Shown here piece by piece: positions 1-6,319 of a stretch of 10,341 nt of DNA. The notes under the pieces were generated by a model. It searched no databases. It had not been told where the DNA came from and was given only the letters and a program-made list of their open reading frames with translations. This DNA is from Ktedonobacterales bacterium (GTDB lineage Bacteria; Chloroflexota; Ktedonobacteria; Ktedonobacterales; JACDGC01). The first letter of the stretch is position 1. Each line of letters opens with the position of its first letter. A program made the position numbers and the translations under genes. The stretch lies in the NCBI GenBank assembly GCA_013815535.1, contig JACDGC010000084.1:1-10341 (forward strand), in the 5' to 3' direction.

Positions 1-11
1 GCTGATCATGC

Positions 12-48
12 TTCGCCAATGGCATGTCAACTGGCGAAACATGACATG
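12..48. promoter_or_regulatory. Two interleaved 7-bp inverted repeats (candidate operator)
   Basis: TTCGCCA at 12-18 is the reverse complement of TGGCGAA at 32-38, and CATGTCA at 23-29 is the reverse complement of TGACATG at 42-48. The two pairs interleave, with half-site offsets of 20 and 19 bp, just upstream of a weak -10-like TATGAT (50-55). Seen directly: the repeats. Inferred: a binding site for a sugar-responsive regulator not in this window, or RNA hairpins that exclude each other if this stretch is transcribed. No consensus of a known regulator is recognised. Confidence 0.35.
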
Positions 49-55
49 GTATGAT
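27..55 (+). promoter_or_regulatory. Weak candidate sigma-70 promoter for the ABC transporter operon
   Basis: A TATGAT hexamer at 50-55 matches the -10 consensus at 5 of 6 positions. The hexamer 17 bp upstream (27-32, TCAACT) matches the -35 consensus at only 3 positions. It overlaps the interleaved inverted repeats, as expected for a promoter controlled by a bound regulator. The poor -35 keeps confidence low, and the true promoter may lie outside the window. Confidence 0.25.
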
Positions 56-83
56 TCACGTATTTTTTAAAAAGGGGGAGGAA

Positions 84-113
84 ATGTTCGTCCTATTTCA
101 GGCACAAGCGTGA
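84..113 (+). CDS. Possible 9-codon leader peptide ORF
   Basis: A purine-rich tract with a strong Shine-Dalgarno match (AGGGGGAGGAA, 73-83) runs directly into an ATG at 84. This opens a 9-codon ORF (MFVLFQAQA) ending in TGA at 111-113. The stop overlaps a GTG (110-112) that opens the long frame of the binding-protein gene, giving a GTGA overlap. It could be a translated leader acting on the binding-protein gene, or a remnant of an older start. The spacing from Shine-Dalgarno to ATG is tight, and a peptide this short cannot be judged by homology. Confidence 0.25.
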   Translation: MFVLFQAQA

Positions 114-211
114 TCATTCCTGCATCAACGCGAAGTCAAGCATTGTCGCTTTTTCGAGGTTGTTCGAGGCTGAACGTTTCACCGCTCATCGTTTCTGAGT
201 TAGGAGTTCCC

Positions 212-1543
212 ATGATGCAACGCCTGTTTTGTACCCCCTTGCGCATCGAGAAGCGCACCATCGTGCTTCTGTTGATGCTATTTTCGCTTTCGTCCATGTT
301 ATTAACTGCCTGCGGATCTCCAGGCAAATCGAAGGTCACGCTGACCGTGATGGCGAGTCCGAACTGGATCAAGGAGCCCGAGCGGGTTCTTGCCCAAAAG
401 TTCGAGACCCAGACCGGCATCCACATCGATTACCAGATCATCCCAGCAGACAATTATTTCCAGGTCCTCAAAACGAAGCTTAACTCGGGCCAAGGGCCAG
501 ATATCTTTGGTGGTCAAAGCGGCGTGTCCGACTTGAAGGTCAACTACAATGTCGAGGCGAATGCCGTCGATCTGTCGAACGAAGGATGGGTGAAGCAGGA
601 AGATCCAGCTGCCGTTGCCCAGTCTACCGTCAATGGCAAGGTGTATGGCCAGGAAATCTGGGATATCTACAGTGGTTATTGGGTCATCGACTACAACAAG
701 GACATCTTCCAGAAAGTGGGGATCACGAGCGTCCCGACGACGTTCGATGAGTTCGTGGCTGATTCTGCCAAGATCAAAGCCGCTGGTATCACCCCGATCT
801 ATGAGCCGATCAGCGATGGCTGGCATCATGTCCTGTGGTTCCCCGAGATTGGTGCCCAGTTGGAGAACCTCGAGCCTGGTCTCTACGCCAAGCTTAATGC
901 CAATCAGACGAAACTCGCCAGCAACCAGCACGCCCTTACGGCTATGACCCAGATCAATGAGCTGTACCATAAGGGATTTTTCGGTTCCAACACGTTGTCT
1001 GATCAGTATGCCAACACACAAAAACAAATGGCGAGCGGGAAGTTTGCGATGACGATCAATGACCTCACCCTCCCCAGCAGCACCCATGCTGCTTACCCGA
1101 ACACCCAGGCGTCGAGCTTCGGCTTCTTCCCCATCCCGATCCTCGACAACCAATTGCTTCCGACGCATCCAGCTGGCCCAACCAAGTTCATCTGGTCGAA
1201 GGGATCGCATATCACAGAAGCCAAAAAATACCTCGCCTTCCTCGCGCAGCCAGAGAACCTGCAGTACCTGATCGACAACGAGGCAAGCTTCACAACGCTA
1301 GATTTCACAGGGGTCAAAGCCAAGTGGACGGCGGAGCAGCAGGCATTCCTTAGCCAATACAAAGCTGCGACACCTCTCGTCCTTCAGGACGACGTTAACT
1401 ACGTGAACCCGCAGTGGATCGACATGGGCAAGGATATGGTTGCTATGTTCACGGGTCAAGAGACACCCAACCAGGTTTTGACGAGCATCGACACCCGTCG
1501 TACGCAGGAGGCGGTAGCTGCCAAGGATCCCGCCTGGCCGTAG
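212..1543 (+). CDS. Sugar ABC transporter substrate-binding lipoprotein (CUT1, SBP family 1)
   Basis: This is the extracellular solute receptor of a carbohydrate ABC importer; it captures the sugar and delivers it to the two permeases encoded downstream. From the ATG at 212 the product is 443 residues, normal for the family. The N-terminus has a basic stretch (RIEKR), a hydrophobic helix and a lipobox LLTAC with the lipidated cysteine near residue 34, so it should be a membrane-anchored lipoprotein. The mature part shows family features: an early 'LTVMASPNWIKEPERVLAQK' segment, 'GPDIF', and 'DYNKDIFQKVGI' followed by 'VPTTFDEF'. The start at 212 is chosen because TTAGGAG lies just upstream and the signal sequence follows at once; the same frame is open from a GTG at 110 but would add 34 unexpected residues. 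The ligand cannot be read from sequence. The neighbouring fucosidase remnant suggests fucosylated oligosaccharides. Confidence 0.93.
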   Translation: MMQRLFCTPLRIEKRTIVLLLMLFSLSSMLLTACGSPGKSKVTLTVMASPNWIKEPERVLAQKFETQTGIHIDYQIIPADNYFQVLKTKLNSGQGPDIFGGQSGVSDLKVNYNVEANAVDLSNEGWVKQEDPAAVAQSTVNGKVYGQEIWDIYSGYWVIDYNKDIFQKVGITSVPTTFDEFVADSAKIKAAGITPIYEPISDGWHHVLWFPEIGAQLENLEPGLYAKLNANQTKLASNQHALTAMTQINELYHKGFFGSNTLSDQYANTQKQMASGKFAMTINDLTLPSSTHAAYPNTQASSFGFFPIPILDNQLLPTHPAGPTKFIWSKGSHITEAKKYLAFLAQPENLQYLIDNEASFTTLDFTGVKAKWTAEQQAFLSQYKAATPLVLQDDVNYVNPQWIDMGKDMVAMFTGQETPNQVLTSIDTRRTQEAVAAKDPAWP

Positions 1544-1570
1544 TCCTCATCGCTTGACCAAGTGGCATTC

Positions 1571-1616
1571 TGCGAGACCGTCTGAGGGGAAGGAAATACC
1601 TCCGGCTTGTCTCGCA
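1571..1616 (+). promoter_or_regulatory. Stem-loop in the binding-protein/permease intergenic region
   Basis: TGCGAGAC (1571-1578) pairs perfectly with GTCTCGCA (1609-1616). Inside, GAGG (1584-1587) can pair with CCTC (1599-1602). It lies 28 nt after the binding-protein stop, in a 214-nt gap, and has no T-tract after it. In many sugar ABC operons such a structure stabilises the upstream message or partly terminates transcription, so that the binding protein is made in excess over the permeases. That role is inferred here. I see no gene in the rest of 1544-1757. Confidence 0.4.
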
Positions 1617-1757
1617 AGCCAATTAGGATAGCGGATGTGTGTTGATCGACCGAAGTGAAACGTGACAAAGTTGTACGGCCGAGGCTGGATGTTCTCTCCT
1701 ACCTGACCGTTCAACTCGACCAAGCTGCTACTATCGTCCAGGAAAGGGCCAGGGAAC

Positions 1758-2627
1758 ATGAGAAAAGCCTATCCAACGTGGTTTGCCGGTGGGGCACTCA
1801 TTCTTTATGGAATACTCGTCCTGCTGCCCAGCCTGCTGGGCCTCGGCTACTCGTTCACGGATTGGAGTAGCTACTCAAGCGACATCCACTGGGTAGGCCT
1901 CGCTAACTTCAAGACCATTCTTGCACCAAACTCGATCTATGTCAGCGCCATAAAGAACACGGTGATCTTCACCATCGCGACGATCATCCTCAAGACCGTC
2001 ATTGCCCTCGCACTCGCCTTGCTCCTCACGAGCGGCGTCCGACGGCTGGCCTATTTGTACCGAGCACTCATCTACTTACCGGCCTTGCTCCCGATGGTGG
2101 CCGTTGGCATCATATTCAAATCGATCTTCGATCCTGATGCGGGTCTGCTGAACTCGATGCTCAGATTGGTGGGACTTGGCGGCTTGGCTCAGCACTGGCT
2201 CACTAACCTCTCACTCGCTCTTTGGAGTGTTATCGGCGTCGACACCTGGAAGGGTGTAGGATACATCATGGTGATCCTCATCGCTGGCATTCTGGCGATT
2301 CCGCGCGAGTACTATGAATCGGCGTCGCTTGATGGCGCTTCAAGTTGGCAGGCATTCATCCACATCACGTTGCCGCTGCTCAGACCCGTGCTCGCCGTGA
2401 CAACCGTGCTCAACCTTCTGTACGCGCTGCGCGTGTTCGACATTGTCTACGTTCTGACAAACGGGGGACCCGGCTACGCGACGGAAACTGTCTACACCAC
2501 GATCTTCAATGCGTTCTCACTCGGCCAGTGGGGCGTCGCGACTGCTCTTTCCACCGTGTTCTTGATCATCATGATAGCGCTCGGCTATGTCGCCATTAGG
2601 GTCATGTCCCGACCTGAGGTTGCTTAA
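1758..2627 (+). CDS. Sugar ABC transporter permease, MalF/UgpA type
   Basis: This is one of the two inner-membrane subunits forming the sugar translocation channel. The 289-residue product has about six hydrophobic segments, the first at residues 10-30. The cytoplasmic EAA loop that docks on the ATPase is clear at about residues 184-210: EYYESASLDGASSW, then a stretch ending LPLLRP. Another CUT1 permease signature, TNGGPGYATETVYTTIF, sits near 234-250. The ATG at 1758 follows a purine-rich CAGGGA site. The next gene starts 2 nt after its stop, so the two permeases are surely cotranscribed and probably translationally coupled. No ATP-binding subunit follows, so a shared MsmK/UgpC-type ATPase encoded elsewhere is likely. 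Confidence 0.93.
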   Translation: MRKAYPTWFAGGALILYGILVLLPSLLGLGYSFTDWSSYSSDIHWVGLANFKTILAPNSIYVSAIKNTVIFTIATIILKTVIALALALLLTSGVRRLAYLYRALIYLPALLPMVAVGIIFKSIFDPDAGLLNSMLRLVGLGGLAQHWLTNLSLALWSVIGVDTWKGVGYIMVILIAGILAIPREYYESASLDGASSWQAFIHITLPLLRPVLAVTTVLNLLYALRVFDIVYVLTNGGPGYATETVYTTIFNAFSLGQWGVATALSTVFLIIMIALGYVAIRVMSRPEVA

Positions 2628-2629
2628 CT

Positions 2630-3454
2630 ATGAATCCATTGCGATCGATCCGAGCCACCGTCAACAACCTGCTCGCCAGTGGTGCCGGGCTAATAGCTCT
2701 CGTGCCGATCTACCTCGTCTTCGTGAATGCCTTAAAAACACAGGCTGACGCGAGTTCCCTGAGTACCGAACTTCCCCACAATCTGCAGTGGGGCAACGTC
2801 GGCACCGTCATTGATCAAGGCAATTTGGTGACGGCTTTCTTCAACAGCGTCCTGTATTCCTTTGGATCGACGATCCTCGCCGTTTTTTTGGCCGCGCTTG
2901 CGGCATATGTACTGGCTCGTCTTAGGACTCGTCGGCACGAAATCCTCTACTCACTGCTCATCTTGGGCATCGCTGTTCCGACGAACTTCGTCACACTCAC
3001 GAAGGTGATGCAGTTTACGCATCTGATCGACACTCAGATCGGCATCATCCTGCTTTATGCGGCGACACAGATCCCATTCGACGTCTTCTTGATCTATGCT
3101 TTCATCGGCTCGGTGCCAAAGGAGCTTGATGAAGCAGCCTTCATCGATGGTTGCACGCCGATTCGGACTTTCGCCTTCATCATCCTTCCCTTGCTGACAC
3201 CGGTGTTGGTGACTTGTGGGATCCTCAATATCCTCAACGTCTGGAATGAGTTCCTGATGCCGTTATACTTCTTAAACAATAGTGACAACTGGCCGATGAC
3301 GCTTTCTGTCTACAACTTCTTCGGTCAGTATCAGTCGAACTGGGCGCTCGTTTCAGCTGATATCATGCTCACAATTTTACCCCTTTTCCTGATCTACATT
3401 GTTGCCCAGCGCTGGATCCTCTCGGGAATGTCTTCTGGTGCAGTGAAAGGATGA
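2630..3454 (+). CDS. Sugar ABC transporter permease, MalG/UgpE type
   Basis: This is the second channel subunit and the partner of the upstream permease. The 274-residue product has an N-terminal membrane helix (about residues 17-33), a periplasmic-side stretch, then further hydrophobic segments. The EAA loop at about 165-191 (ELDEAAFIDGCTPIRTFAF, ending LPLLTP) is canonical. It is followed by the family-typical 'NVWNEFLMPLYFL' near 203-215 and a C-terminal 'RWILSGMSSGAVKG', close to the usual MalG-like tail in which the protein ends with GxVKG. The ATG lies 2 nt after the upstream stop, which implies coupled translation. The gene is intact, whereas the fucosidase after it is not, so the transporter itself appears still to be kept. 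Confidence 0.93.
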   Translation: MNPLRSIRATVNNLLASGAGLIALVPIYLVFVNALKTQADASSLSTELPHNLQWGNVGTVIDQGNLVTAFFNSVLYSFGSTILAVFLAALAAYVLARLRTRRHEILYSLLILGIAVPTNFVTLTKVMQFTHLIDTQIGIILLYAATQIPFDVFLIYAFIGSVPKELDEAAFIDGCTPIRTFAFIILPLLTPVLVTCGILNILNVWNEFLMPLYFLNNSDNWPMTLSVYNFFGQYQSNWALVSADIMLTILPLFLIYIVAQRWILSGMSSGAVKG

Positions 3455-3604
3455 GCGCAAGCATACACTCGCACGCGAGCGATGGGATCTTCCATCAATA
3501 GCCAACATTGCAGTTTTAATGCTTCCAGGCCCAGGCGCGCCAGGAATTTTTGCCTTATCACCAACGCAACGCCGAGGGGGGACAAGAAAGAAAGAGGGCT
3601 GTTA

Positions 3605-4059
3605 ATGGACGAAAATTTGCCCAGGATATTGAACGTGTTATCGCTGGTAGGCCCTTCCAAGCGGACTGGGCGTCGTTCACACGAAACCTTTGGCTATAAG
3701 GATTTCATCCCCTCTTTGACAGCAGCACGATTTGATCCCGATGCCTGGGCTACACAGTTTCATCAGGCTGGAACTCGTTATGTGGTGCCAGTTGCAGAGC
3801 ATCATGATGGCTTTGCCGGGAACCATTCACCCTCCAAGACATTCGTTTCACGACGAAAGGAGCAATACTCTTTGCTATCATGCTAGCCTGGCCTGACGAT
3901 GAGCAAGCGCTTATCAAGAGTCTTGCTCTAGGGAGTGAACACTATCCACAAGCAGTTTCAAGCGTGGAATTGATCGGTTCGAACGAATCGCTCGTCTGGA
4001 CACAGGACGACGACGGGGTACATGTGCGGTTGCCGACAAAAAACAAGCTGGTGTCTTAA
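3605..4059 (+). pseudogene. GH29 alpha-L-fucosidase remnant with two internal deletions and frameshifts
   Basis: Three blocks resemble successive parts of a GH29 alpha-L-fucosidase, which releases terminal fucose from glycans, but they lie in alternating frames. Block A (about 3613-3680, frame 1) reads FAQDIERVIAGRPFQADWAS, the family N-terminus; the ATG at 3605, preceded by AGAGGG, reaches it only after a frameshift near 3611-3616. Block B (about 3683-3817, frame 2) reads FGYKDFIP, then FDPDAWATQFHQAGTRYVVP and AEHHDGFA, the region before the active site. Block C (about 3820-4059, frame 1) reads EPFTLQDIRFTTKGA, then LAWPDD and VELIGSNESLVW, the C-terminal beta-domain. Missing are the N-terminal (beta/alpha)8 segment between A and B and the large central catalytic part between B and C, including the nucleophile Asp. 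About 150 of roughly 430 residues remain. Lying 150 nt after the permease, it was probably the last gene of the transporter operon. It cannot encode an active enzyme. Confidence 0.85.
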
Positions 4060-4096
4060 GTGTCATCGCTTGCACCTCATGACAGCTTCCGTCCCG

Positions 4097-4201
4097 CTAG
4101 GCCATAGGGTAGTTCCACAGGGGCATATGCCGAAAATCGGCAATAACGGCGAACACTTCTCTCAGCGGTCGTTGGATGACGATGTGGTTTTCAATCCGCA
4201 T
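4097..4201 (-). pseudogene. Truncated SRPBCC/polyketide-cyclase-like gene (N-terminal fragment)
   Basis: The ATG at 4201 opens a 34-codon frame reading MRIENHIVIQRPLREVFAVI, then ADFRHMPLWNYPMA and TAG. This matches the start of SRPBCC (START/Bet v1-like ligand-binding) proteins, where a 'I..P.EEVF.yiaDf.n.p.W' opening begins a domain of about 140 residues. Only the first strand and helix remain. A GAGG site lies about 6 nt upstream, and the start overlaps the end of marR by 11 nt, so this was the third gene of the lactonase-marR operon. Homology appears to stop near 4108, opposite the end of the broken fucosidase, which suggests that one rearrangement damaged both. Confidence 0.65.
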
Positions 4202-4691
4202 GAGAAGCCTCTTTATGAGCGGCATCGCGGTGGGGGACATGCCATTTCGTGCGTCGTGCCAAGGCCAGCCCTGATGGGCGATCCTCGATGTAGCGCCAGA
4301 ATACTTCCAAGAGCGGTTCAATGGACGCATGCTCGATCAATTCCATGATTTGCTCGTCCATTTTCGCCTCGATCTGTACTACGACTTCGGCGCGCTCTTT
4401 CCCCAACTCGGTCAAAGTCAAGGTCACATAACGGCCATCTCGCTTAGACGTGACGCGCTCCACCAGCCCCATCGTAACGAGCCCGTTTACCAAACGGCTT
4501 GGGCTTCCATGCTCGCACACCAAGAGGTTGCCCAGTTCTCCCAGCGAAATTGGCTGATACTCTTGCAGAACGCGCAAGACTTCTGCTTGTGCGGCGGTCA
4601 GATCAAGCGGTCGGAGGGCGTCATTGAAATAGCGATTCCCTTCACGCTGTACTGCTAACATCAGATAGCGGATTTGTTCTGCGAGTTGCAT
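4191..4691 (-). CDS. MarR family transcriptional regulator
   Basis: A dimeric winged helix-turn-helix repressor, usually released from DNA by a small ligand, often phenolic. The product is 166 residues, slightly longer than the usual 140-150. An N-terminal dimerisation helix (about 1-28) is followed by the wHTH: LTAAQAEVLRVLQ (31-43), 'SLGELGNLLVCEHGSPSRLV' (49-68) with the recognition helix at SPSRLVNGLVTMGLVER, and the wing RDGRYVTLTLTELGKE (84-99), the MarR signature. The C-terminus ends in a basic, His-rich tail (after about 145). The ATG at 4691 is 7 nt after the lactonase stop. Its Shine-Dalgarno AAGGAG lies inside the last lactonase codons, so the two genes are coupled. It probably controls its own operon through the palindrome at 5567-5612 (inferred). 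Confidence 0.92.
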   Translation of the reverse strand: MQLAEQIRYLMLAVQREGNRYFNDALRPLDLTAAQAEVLRVLQEYQPISLGELGNLLVCEHGSPSRLVNGLVTMGLVERVTSKRDGRYVTLTLTELGKERAEVVVQIEAKMDEQIMELIEHASIEPLLEVFWRYIEDRPSGLALARRTKWHVPHRDAAHKEASHAD

Positions 4692-4698
4692 ATCGTCT

Positions 4699-5544
4699 TT
4701 ACTCCTTGGTAGGACTCTTGGGACAAATCTCCCGTTCGGTTAATCGCTGGGTGGCGGCGGGATCGTGTGAAGGTAAATAGACGGTCGGCGTGGATTGCAC
4801 ATAGGTCAACATGCGCTGTAATGATTGATGAGCCGCTCGCTCATCGAGAGACACACCATCAATCTTCTGGCGCAGCATAAGGTCTTGTGTATAGGATAAA
4901 TCCCCCGCAAACGCGATGGTTCGGTTATCCTCACGCAGGAATAGCGAGAGATGACCCACTGAGTGGCCCGGCGTAGGAACCAAGATGACATCACCTGCCT
5001 GGGTCAAGGGGTAACTCGTGGGAAACGGGCCGATGGGCTGATCTGCAAAATCGATCAGGGTTGGCGCGAACCACGAGGGCCAGTGTTGTGGCAGATAACC
5101 GCGTGATTTTCCGCTGCGACCAGTCGCCTGCTGATATTCTACCCGAGTGACCATCATATGAGTCCGCGGAAAATGATGTAACCCACCAGCGTGATCAGTA
5201 TGCAAATGGGTCAGCACGACCCAACGAACGTCATCGGGGGCAATGCCCAGTAGCCGGAGTTGCGGGCCAATCTCTTGGGCTTCGGTCACCGTCTCACGCA
5301 CTGCCAAGCGAAAGGTGGGGGGCCAGGCAGGAAAGTACCCTGGTTGTGAGACTTGCGCCGTCTCACCAGTGTCAATCACGATCACGCCCTCAGGATGCTC
5401 GATGACCCATGCATAAATGGGTAAAGGATCAGTCCAGGCGGGATCAAGCAGTGCATGCAGATTCCGCGCAAGTCCATGTCCTTTGCCTTCAGGCCAAGCT
5501 GTTTTCAACCGGACCGAACCCGTTTGTATCACATGAAGTCGCAT
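4699..5544 (-). CDS. Metallo-beta-lactamase-fold hydrolase, N-acyl-homoserine-lactonase-like
   Basis: A 281-residue dizinc hydrolase of the AHL-lactonase (AiiA/AttM-like) branch, predicted to open a lactone or similar ester ring. Visible motifs in order: an N-terminal strand then IVIDTG (55-60), the zinc motif HLHTDHAGG (113-121), TPGHSVGH (191-198), AFAGDLSY (211-218) with the bridging Asp215, and LPSHD (257-261) with the late His260. The D-x-x-Y spacing (Asp215, Tyr218) equals the Asp-Tyr pair characteristic of AHL lactonases, which favours that branch over glyoxalase II. No signal peptide, so cytoplasmic. The Shine-Dalgarno AGGAGGGG lies 10 nt before the ATG. It heads an operon with marR and a truncated SRPBCC gene under the promoter at 5598-5626. 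Quorum quenching or lactone detoxification is inferred; the substrate may be another lactone. Confidence 0.85.
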   Translation of the reverse strand: MRLHVIQTGSVRLKTAWPEGKGHGLARNLHALLDPAWTDPLPIYAWVIEHPEGVIVIDTGETAQVSQPGYFPAWPPTFRLAVRETVTEAQEIGPQLRLLGIAPDDVRWVVLTHLHTDHAGGLHHFPRTHMMVTRVEYQQATGRSGKSRGYLPQHWPSWFAPTLIDFADQPIGPFPTSYPLTQAGDVILVPTPGHSVGHLSLFLREDNRTIAFAGDLSYTQDLMLRQKIDGVSLDERAAHQSLQRMLTYVQSTPTVYLPSHDPAATQRLTEREICPKSPTKE

Positions 5545-5566
5545 TTGGAATAGTCCCCTCCTCTTT

Positions 5567-5612
5567 TGTATGACATATCATGTATGACACGTAATACATG
5601 ATATGTCATACA
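5567..5612. promoter_or_regulatory. Perfect 19-bp inverted repeat operator over the lactonase-marR promoter
   Basis: TGTATGACATATCATGTAT (5567-5585) and ATACATGATATGTCATACA (5594-5612) are exact reverse complements, separated by 8 nt (GACACGTA). The 9-mer TGTATGACA occurs three times: forward at 5567 and 5581, and inverted at 5604-5612, so two or more dimers may bind. The repeat covers the -10 hexamer and the predicted transcription start of the minus-strand operon. The MarR protein of the same operon is the obvious candidate to bind it (inferred). As RNA, most of it would lie in the leader and could also form a hairpin. Confidence 0.8.
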
Positions 5613-5626
5613 TTGATATTTGTCAA
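5598..5626 (-). promoter_or_regulatory. Near-consensus sigma-70 promoter of the lactonase-marR operon
   Basis: On the minus strand TTGACA (5626-5621) is a perfect -35 and TATCAT (5603-5598) matches -10 at 5 of 6 positions, with the optimal 17-bp spacer. The expected start near 5591 gives a leader of roughly 45 nt before the ATG at 5544, ending in a strong AGGAGG site. An intrinsically strong promoter whose -10 is embedded in a perfect palindrome is the usual layout for repression by blocking RNA polymerase. Confidence 0.8.
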
Positions 5627-5773
5627 GGGCGATAGTTGATCAACCAGTTGACCACCCCTAAATTTCTGTAGTTTGCTGGAGATGATATACAGCGCTGATT
5701 CTCGCTACGGGTAATCGTAAGACGCCTGCAAAGGAACAGAGGCGTGTCTCAAAGCCGATTCGAGCGGAATGCG

Positions 5774-5983
5774 TTAGGGCAAGGCTAGCTTTGTCAGGGG
5801 CAGCAGTCGAGAATCTAAAACGGCTGCGACACGATGTCCTAATCCAGCCAGATAAACTTGATTAGTGGAGAATGACAGAAAGGTTTCGGCACTGTGATGC
5901 CGCACGATCATAACCAGATCCCATTGTAATCGTCGCATTCTTGCAAGGCTTTCTATCGCTTGGGTGTGACGTTTGCTTGGCAT
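5774..5983 (-). CDS. Unrecognised short ORF, 69 residues
   Basis: I do not recognise this protein. It starts at an ATG (5983) with AGAGG about 9 nt upstream. It is basic at the N-terminus (MPSKRHTQAIESLARMRRLQ), then moderately hydrophobic (WDLVMIVRHHSAETFLSF), and ends LLPLTKLALP. There is no signal peptide or clear membrane helix. It lies alone in a poorly coding stretch between the lactonase promoter and a decayed pentapeptide gene, so it may be a fragment of a lost gene. The plausible ribosome site is the main argument for it. Confidence 0.3.
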   Translation of the reverse strand: MPSKRHTQAIESLARMRRLQWDLVMIVRHHSAETFLSFSTNQVYLAGLGHRVAAVLDSRLLPLTKLALP

Positions 5984-6192
5984 CGTTGCATCCTCTTTCA
6001 GAGTGGTAAATATTTTGAGCTGCTTTCCTTGGGGCGGGCGTAGGCATACTTGCCTGTGGGGGCGATGCTAGGCCCAAGGTGTCGCGCACCAGCCACGATT
6101 GGCCTAACGGGAAGAACGGAACGAAGAACCGATCTAACAGATAGGCATCATAGCAAAACACCGATCGGCTGCCGCAGGGAAGAGACGAATAA
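5984..6192. other. Non-coding stretch, no gene seen
   Basis: Apart from the flanking fragments I see no convincing gene, RNA or repeat here. Minus-strand frames are open for up to 114 codons (6206-5862), but the translation is rich in Ser, Pro and Cys and lacks recognisable motifs, as expected for decayed sequence. The neighbouring gap 5627-5773 also has no gene; its only structure is a weak 6-bp inverted repeat (ACGCCT/AGGCGT, about 5721-5744) without a T-tract. Confidence 0.5.
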
Positions 6193-6319
6193 CTACTGTG
6201 CAGCATCCAACATTGCCTTGATCAGTTTGCGCTGTTCCTCCCGCTGCTGCCGTTTGGCCACTGCCGGACCAATAACCAGCACCGTTTCGGTCTAATTCAA
6301 CGCATCAGATTTGGGGAAA
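6193..6319 (-). pseudogene. Tail remnant after the broken pentapeptide gene
   Basis: If the T-run at 6332-6340 is read one base shorter, the pentapeptide protein continues into this stretch as SILFNFPKSDALN, then a second TAG (6292-6294), then TETV. That resembles the 'ILFDF..P...DLTETV' continuation of the family as I recall it. After TETV the frame runs LVIGPAVAKRQQREEQRKL and ends IKAMLDAAQ with TAG at 6193-6195. This last part does not look like the family and reads like the charged C-terminal helix of some other protein. It may be the far side of a deletion. Confidence 0.4.

Noticed and set aside
302..1210. A 302-codon open frame on the minus strand opposite the binding-protein gene
   Set aside because: It is a shadow of a clear lipoprotein gene: its translation has no motif, and codon bias on the plus strand explains the lack of stops.
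4124..4140. Small GCCGA-AAA-TCGGC hairpin between the converging broken genes, considered as a terminator
   Set aside because: The stem is only 5 bp with a 3-nt loop and no T-tract on either strand.
5862..6206. A 114-codon minus-strand ORF overlapping the 69-codon ORF
   Set aside because: No motif, no ribosome site and low-quality composition; the alternative frame with a ribosome site (5983-5774) is slightly better.
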